NCBI GenBank assembly: GCA_020809705.1
Contig: CP085826.1
Span: 7,502,001 to 7,566,000, forward strand
Origin: Calonectria ilicicola
Lineage: Eukaryota; Ascomycota; Sordariomycetes; Hypocreales; Nectriaceae
Length of the DNA: 64,000 nt
Direction: 5' to 3'
The notes beneath the pieces are model-generated. The model had not been told where the DNA came from, did no database searches, and saw only the letters and a list, made by a program, of their open reading frames with translations. The first letter of the stretch is position 1; each line of letters starts with the position of its first letter. Shown in pieces: positions 57,860 to 64,000 of this stretch. Made by a program: the position numbers and the translations under genes.

Positions 57860-58777
57860 ATGAGCATTGCTACGTCGAAGCCAGATACCCAGCACCCAGC
57901 ACCTCTCATCACTATGGACAAGCCAACGATCACCTTTTACGACATCATCCTGGACCCAGCGGCCTTCCCATCATCACCGAACCCATGGAAGACGCGGTAT
58001 GTAACGAGACGACCTGCTTCCTTGCCTTGCTAACACGATCTCCAAAGATATGCACTCAACTATGCGAAAGTGCCCTACAGCACAAAATGGGTCCCCCTCA
58101 CAGATGTGACTAAAACACGCCACGCCCTGCAGCTCCCCGCCAACCGCAAGCACCTCGACGGAAGCGATTTTCCCACACTACCCATCATTAGTGACCCGCT
58201 CGTGTCTCCGGAAACGGGTGAAGTGCTGGTGGGCGACTCATTCGATATCGCGCTGCATCTACAGGAGAACTACCTCTCATCCAATCCGGCGAAGGGCCAG
58301 CTGTTCCCACCCAACACAGTAGCGCTGCACCGCACATTTAACGTGCAGGTTAATGAAGTCTTCACTGTGCATGGTGCCCCGCTCGCGGGGTTTTACATGC
58401 CTTTCGACCCACGCACTGCAGAATCAGACAAGGCGGCCATGATGGCTCGCTTTCCGGGGGGTCTGAAGTGGGAGGACATTGAGGTGGCCCAGGGGTCTGA
58501 CGCCCGAAATAATATGCTGAAAGCGTTCGAGGAAGCTCTGGACGCGAAGCTCAGCCCTTCCTACCCTGGCGGCGGCCCGTTCATGGATGGAAGCGATGGG
58601 CCGATGTACGCCGATTTCATCGTCGGTGGGTGGCTGCAGTTCATGAGGTCGTGTCTGCCCGAGTGGGAGGAATTGAGAAACAAGTGGTCTGGGGGCAAAT
58701 GGGGAAGGCTGTTCGATGCAATGGAGGAGTGGACAGATGTCGATGGGCGGGACGGTGTAGTTCCATTGAGAAAATGA
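57860..58777 (+). CDS. Glutathione S-transferase-like protein
   Basis: Two exons (57860-57996 and 58048-58777) give 288 residues; an in-frame ATG at 57914 would give 270. The thioredoxin-like N-terminal domain is seen in ITFYDIILDPAAFPSSPNPW, then RYALNYAKVPYSTKWVPLTD and DFPTLPIISDP, with GEVLVGDSFDIALHLQENY at its end (Asp-Ser contacts glutathione). The C-terminal helical domain has GSDGPMYADFIVGGWLQFM. This is the GST type often found in fungal secondary-metabolite clusters and in degradation of aryl ethers. It is cytosolic; the substrate is not predictable. It lies about 3.3 kb from the HR-PKS end, with the HET gene between. Confidence 0.85.
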
Positions 58778-59843
58778 TGGCCAAGTATGAGGATGTATTT
58801 GAATCGTACCACCACAGCGCCCCGACAAATTCGCACGTCTTGGTATCTGCTCAAATTAAATGGCTCTATAGTGGGTGCACTTCAGGAAATCTCTCAACTA
58901 ATTAGGCGCAGAATTTTAGCGATAAAAATAAAACAGATACAATATAAGTCCATTGTGCTCAATTTCAAATCCGACAAGCGGCGGCTCGAGCGAACGTCGG
59001 GTGCTAATGCGCTCCGTTTTCCTTGTAACTTTTTTCACCTCAGGCATCATAGCACTCGATTGCTTTGAACATGTATTTGACAGGTAAAAAACGGATAAGT
59101 AAATATGAAAATATCTAAATAATTTAATTTAATTATCTTATTGATAGAAGGTTTATTAACCAGGCACATAGGAAATGGTGGGAAAGTAGAGAAGGGTAGA
59201 TCTTTCATGTTGTCTTGGAGGAATTTGCCGAGATTCTCGCATAAATACGATCTTGTTTCTTTGGTGGGATAGGGTCAGAAAACGGGCGCGTAGATCGTTC
59301 AACAGGGCATAAAAGATCATGCCCTCTTAGTGACAGGATGTGTGAAGACACAGTCATTCGATCTTTGCCTGTTTTTTCTTCTTCCTGAAACCTACAACAG
59401 GATTACCGAATGCATGTGGGCTTGAGGGGTGCAGAATTGTGGCGCAAACTTCTGTGCTCTTAGCTTGAAAAGAGGGGGAGCTCGAGCTTGGCACTCCACT
59501 GCCAAGAGTTGAAGCAACAGTGGCGCTTATTGTCAAGACCCGAATTCCTGGATCGTCTCGCAAAGATGGATAGCCGCACGAGGAGAAGCAGATACATGGT
59601 GGGATCCCAATCGTTTATCAATGTCATGCGTTTGTCTATTCCTGGGTGGTTAGTCCAAAAACAGGTAATCCAAACTGGGAAATTAAACACAATTGCAATG
59701 CTCACCGCCAGACAGCTGCTTCACAGTCAGCACTATAATACCAGGGTTGACTCACTCATTTACTGATCGTCGCCATGTTTAGCTTCAGGTACCCTGTCAT
59801 TAGGAGTACATTCTGCCAGGTAGACCGCCTACTAGCCAGTCTT
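58778..59843. other. Intergenic region before the HET gene
   Basis: This 1.1-kb region is largely AT-rich between 58920 and 59160. Open frames at 59354-59766 occur on both strands with no family features. It contains the 3' UTR of the GST-like gene and the promoter of the HET gene. No repeat or RNA gene was recognised. Confidence 0.45.
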
Positions 59844-59908
59844 GGTAAGTTAAACCTTGGATATGAAGCGGCTTTCAGCTCGGTGATTTCGGACTCAGCT
59901 TTCCCACA
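59844..59908 (+). other. Probable 5' UTR intron of the HET gene
   Basis: GTAAGT at 59844 and CCCACAG at 59908 frame a stretch of 65 nt just before the ATG at 59925. Treating it as an intron explains why the in-frame text from 59775 to 59924 does not resemble a HET protein N terminus. Confidence 0.4.
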
Positions 59909-59924
59909 GATAACATTGGAAGCA

Positions 59925-61837
59925 ATGACGTCCGACATCTACACAAAGCTTAGCGGTGGCCCTAAAAGCATGCGCATGTTCTATCTTGCGCCATCAAATA
60001 ACTTTGGTCATGTTTCTCTCGTTTCTCGACTGGCTGAAACCACTTACGACGAATGTGGTTACGAAGCGCTCAGTTACTGCTGGGGCGACCAAAATAAAAA
60101 GCTGCCTATTCTCGTAGACGGAGAAGAATTTTTAGTCACGAGAGATTTGGAGAATGCATTGCGACATCTTTGCCTACCGGACCGCAGTAGGGCGCTATGG
60201 GTATGCATCTCAACCCACAGCAACCATCACACTGGCTGACCTCCAACTTCGCAGATTGATGCCATATGCATCAACCAGAAAGATGCTGATGAGAAGAGTG
60301 TCCAAGTGCAGCGGATGAAAGATATCTACAACAATGCAGAGAGGGTGATTGTATGGCTTGGGGAAGCAACAGATCAGACTGAACTAGCATTTAAACAAGT
60401 TCGAAAACTCATGGACTCTCCGGATGCAGACACTGAGAAAGCAATCTGGGGCGAGCAGGGGAAATGGATCGCATGCCTCAACGAATTACTAAAACGAAGG
60501 GTACGACCGGAAAAAAATTGCTTGAGCAGTTGTGACTGACAATTTTTGAGTAGTATTGGTATCGCGCTTGGACAGTGCAAGAAGTGGTTCTCGCTCGAGA
60601 TGCAGAGCTATACTGTGGCCCTCACAGTCTACCCTTTTTCGCCTTCGCTCACTTCCTGCTTCATCCAACCACAAGAAATCATGTCAAAGTCGGCTATTCC
60701 TTATCCAGCTATCTAGAGCAAGTTTTTGAAATGCGAAAAGCATCGCACCAAGACCCGCCGCTCGGGCTTTTCGGGCTCGCTTACAAGCTCCGTCATCGCC
60801 AATGCACCGTTTCTCATGACAGATTATTCTCATTTCTTGGACTACTTACAGAGGAGTCCATACCAGGAGGGAAATTCTCGGTCGATTATACCATAGACAC
60901 TGAAAAGCTGTGGCTGAACTTCAGCAAGGAGATCATGACTAAGTACAACTCCCTTTTGCCAATCGCCCTGGCAGAGGAAACCATGCATGATTCTACCTGG
61001 TGCTACAATTGGTCGACAAAGGCACGAGAGCCCAACGATGTCTTACATGACAGAACGCTATTTTGGACTGGTGGGCTCGATAGCCCAGACTTTTATCCTC
61101 TACAATCAGCAATTCACTCCGCAGCGGCTGGGTTACCGGCTCGCATTCGAGTCGACCTACAGATACCTGCCGTCATCGCAGCTCAGGGATTCTCTTGCGG
61201 GAAGATTACAAAAATTGGGAAGTCGGTTGCTGCTTTCTTGATTGGATTTGGAAGGCCAAATTATGGCAAACTTTTTGCACAATGGGAGACTCTAGTGGGT
61301 GGTCCTTGGGAGAACCCAGAAATGTTAAGAAAGTTTTCAAGTACCGTGACGGGCGGTGCCTGGTCTGTCGAACCGGCGAATTGGAGAGAATGGAATAGGA
61401 ATACCTCCGAAAGAGCGTGGAACTTGAAAGTCTTTTTCGATGACGTCCATGAAACAACCGGCTACAACATGAATCGTCACGCAAACACTTCGGAAAATGA
61501 GACCCTGGAAAAGTATTATCGTGTCAGGGATGACGCTTGCGAAAAACGCAGGATTTTTCTCCTTGATAATGGAGAGTTCGGTCTTGGCCCAGAGGAAGCC
61601 AAGGTCGGGGATGAAGTGGTAATTCTGCTCGGTTGTCAGGTTCCGCTTGTTTTGCGTAAACGGGATTACACTGGCCTTGGATGGTTCTTGGATCCAGAGG
61701 AAAAGGCTAAGCAATTCGACAGTATCTGGAAAGTCGTTGGTCAGGCTTATGTGCACGATCGAATGCAATACAAAGGTGACTTGGAGCAGGATATCAAAAC
61801 TGGTAAAGTAGTTTTAGACGAATACTTTCTCGATTGA
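59925..61837 (+). CDS. HET-domain protein (heterokaryon incompatibility)
   Basis: Three exons (59925-60200, 60255-60500, 60554-61837) give 601 residues. The three HET blocks are visible: YEALSYCWGD near residue 48, IDAICINQKDADEKSVQVQRM joined at the first splice near residue 93, and RYWYRAWTVQEVVLARDA restored at the second splice near residue 175. A C-terminal region of about 400 residues follows with GKFSVDYTIDTEKLWLNF and, near the end, GDEVVILLGCQVPLVLRKRD, the typical tail of fungal HET proteins. HET proteins trigger cell death on incompatible fusion. The second acceptor (GAGTAG at 60553) was chosen because it keeps the frame. The start could be 59775 if the leader is not spliced. Confidence 0.87.
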
Positions 61838-62050
61838 TATCACCAGTGCAATTTAGCTAAAGCTCTTTTTAGTAATGGTGGCATTCATGAAAGTGGGAGG
61901 AATTGAAGAGTGGACAGATAGTTTAAAGTATAATGAAATGATATTTCTTCGAACATCGCTATATCTGAACTACCGCTACTCCGAACACCTTGACATAATC
62001 CATTAAACAATAACTTAAAAAATAAAACAATCATCAATCGCTTCCTGCCC

Positions 62051-64000
62051 TTAATCAAACTTGAGAGAAATCAATCTCGATTCCTTTGCAACAAGACCTG
62101 CCAGCTCCTTAATGCTGCTAGTCTTACGAAGAACCAAAATCGGGATGTTTGCCTGTAAGAAGGCATTGATCCAGTTCCTGAGTTCCACAGAAACCAGAGA
62201 GTCCAGACCATAGTCATTCAGACTGCGATCCTCAGAGAGATATTTGATGGGGGTTGCGAGCAGTTTGCTCAGCTGCTGGATCACAGACTGAGAAATAAGA
62301 CTAACGGCCTCCTCCTCAGTCTGAGCCGCACTAATACTGTCACCCACATCGCCAGATTCCTTGGACTCATTTGCTCCGTTGTTGCGATGGGTGAGGTGGC
62401 GGAGTTTGCTGTCATTGAGCCACACACCTGGTCGTAGGCCAAGCTCGTTGCCCTTGGGCACCATGCCCATGATGGTTTGGAAGTCATCAACCCCGGCGGC
62501 TGTCGTGTTTGCCAAGACGTGATCGAGAACAGCCAAGATTTCCCATGTCTCAACAGTCCCGAAACCCTTTCGTCGCAACGCCGTGGCAACTTCAGGGTTT
62601 TCAGCGACGAAGCCGCTATCAGCCACGGCACCGATGTTGATAGAAAAGCCAGGAATGCCTTGAGTGCGGAGGTAACGGGCAAGGGCATCCTGGTATGTAC
62701 AAGCTCCAGCGTAGTTGGACTGGCCAGCATTGCCGCTAATACCAACCATTGAGGATAGCATGACGAAAAAGTCCATCTTCTTTGGCAGTGCCGAGTACAA
62801 GTTCCAAGTTCCTCTAGTCTTGGGCCAGTGACTAGAAAACCATTGGTCGTAATCCATATTGGCAAACATGGTATCCTAGAAAAGGCGCGTTAGCAATCAT
62901 GAAAAGAACTACTGTGTAGCATTATATCTTACCTTGACCACCATAGCTGCTTGAATCACACCCCGAATAGGTGTGCCATTTCTGCCATTTTGGATCTTGC
63001 TCACTAGGGATTTGACTGCAGCCAACGATGTAACATCACATCGTTCGATCTCAACGGAAACTCCGTGTTCCTTGAGATCTTGGATGACGGCCACAGCCTC
63101 ATCATCGCAGGTGCCAGATCGTGACACGGCGATAATGCGTCGGGCTCCATGGGCTCCCATCCATCGAACAACTCCCTTTCCGAGACCGCCTAGACCACCA
63201 ATGATGAGATAGGCAGCATCGGGCTTCAGCTGAGCCGAAGTAGGCGCGGGAGGAACAACCTGTGGGATGTTAGTATTTTGATGAATTTTAATTAGGACGC
63301 AAAACAGCTTACCTTGACCTCTTGATCCTCCTCGACCTTCAAGATAACCTTGCCCATGTGCTTACCCGCCTGGATGTGACGGAAAGCTGCTTCAATCTCC
63401 GAGATTGGCATGGTGGTGATTGTAGTTGGGCGAATAGCACCAAAGGACATGAGGTCGATGACATTCTGCAGCAATTGACCGACAAGAGGCTTGTTGTCAT
63501 CAATGAGAAGGGCCAGATCCACATATGCAAAGGTGATATTCTTGAGCAAGAATCTCACAGGCATAAGCATGTCATCAAGGAATTCCTTTCGGCCAATCTC
63601 TACGAAGCGGCCATAAGGAGCCACGGTGTTGCAAGTCTCACGGAAGACATCGCCACCAAGCGAATTCAGCACCAGATCAACACCGCCCTTAGGGGTCATA
63701 TCTCTGATAGCCTTTCCAAAAGCTGTTGTTCGGCTAGAGAAGATGTGGTCATCGGGGATACCGTAGGTTTCCATAAGGAATTGTCGCTTCTCAGGGCTGC
63801 TGCAAGTAACGAACACTTCGGCGCCGATGTATTGGGCGAGGATAATAGAGGCCTGACCAACTGCACCAGCAGCTGAGTGAATCAAAACGGTCTCACCTTT
63901 GGCCAATCGACCCTTATGCACAAGCGAGTAGTAGACAGTGCCCCAGACGATGGGTAGTGAGGCACCTTCCTCGAAACTAAGTCCATCTGGGATAATGGCG
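62051..64000 (-). CDS. Highly reducing type I polyketide synthase, C-terminal part
   Basis: Partial: the N-terminal modules lie beyond the right edge. Three exons are visible (64000-63313, 63259-62933, 62875-62051). The first holds an enoyl reductase (HSAAGAVGQASIILAQYIGA, then VDLVLNSLGG and GRFVEIGRKEF). The second opens the ketoreductase with the NADPH motif YLIIGGLGGLGKGV and ARRIIAVSRSG. The third completes it with MLSSMVGISGNAGQSNYAGA (Ser and Tyr of the active site) and ends in an acyl carrier protein with GLDSL, whose Ser carries the phosphopantetheine arm. No thioesterase, reductase or transferase domain follows before the stop at 62051. Such enzymes make reduced polyketide chains, released by a separate protein. 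Confidence 0.93.

Noticed and set aside
59775..59924. Longer N terminus for the HET protein
   Set aside because: The segment contains consensus intron ends (59844, 59908) and is unlike HET N termini; kept only as an alternative.

Overview
This window comes from a filamentous ascomycete (Pezizomycotina). Genes are split by short 45-75 nt GT-AG introns with CTAAC-like branch sites. There are three Zn2Cys6 regulators, several MFS carriers, HET and NACHT proteins, LysM/WSC proteins, a highly reducing polyketide synthase (HR-PKS) and a retrotransposon decayed by C-to-T transitions, as expected from RIP. A Eurotiomycete such as Penicillium or Aspergillus is plausible, but that is inference. All gene models were spliced by hand from the sequence.

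Left region (1-28 kb). The left edge cuts an MFS drug-transporter relic with an in-frame stop. It diverges from an aldo-keto reductase, followed by a Zn2Cys6 factor and a monocarboxylate-type MFS carrier. The promoters of the reductase and the carrier share a TCGGCCGA palindrome in a 16-bp identical context, so this looks like a small regulon. Next come an SNG1-like membrane protein, an RTA1-like protein with uORFs, a second Zn2Cys6 factor, an allantoate/pantothenate-type carrier, a sugar carrier, an SMP-30/gluconolactonase-like protein, an uncharacterised multi-pass membrane protein, a small WSC protein, and a secreted protein with four LysM-like and three WSC modules.

Central region (28.5-46.2 kb). 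A fungal NLR-like gene (alpha/beta-hydrolase-like N terminus, then NACHT ATPase) is cut by a 14.7 kb nested insertion. The outer element is a decayed Ty3/gypsy retrotransposon (163-bp LTRs with 16 differences, all transitions). Inside it sits a 6.9 kb chromodomain Ty3/gypsy element with apparently identical 398-bp LTRs. The inner element carries a spliced antisense gene for a Cys-rich coiled-coil protein. Both elements entered the same 10-base sequence, TAAGAACCTA, and both made the 5-bp duplication GAACC. The NLR 3' part also has an in-frame TAG.

Right region (47.8-64 kb). There is a Ca2+/H+ antiporter whose best model needs a 3-nt microexon, a DHA2-type MFS transporter next to a third Zn2Cys6 factor, a 407-residue protein I do not recognise, a glutathione S-transferase-like protein, a HET-domain protein, and the C-terminal part of an HR-PKS (ER-KR-ACP, no release domain) running off the right edge.

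The strongest leads are the antisense gene in the inner retrotransposon, the shared target site of the two elements, the disrupted NLR, the microexon and the promoter palindromes.
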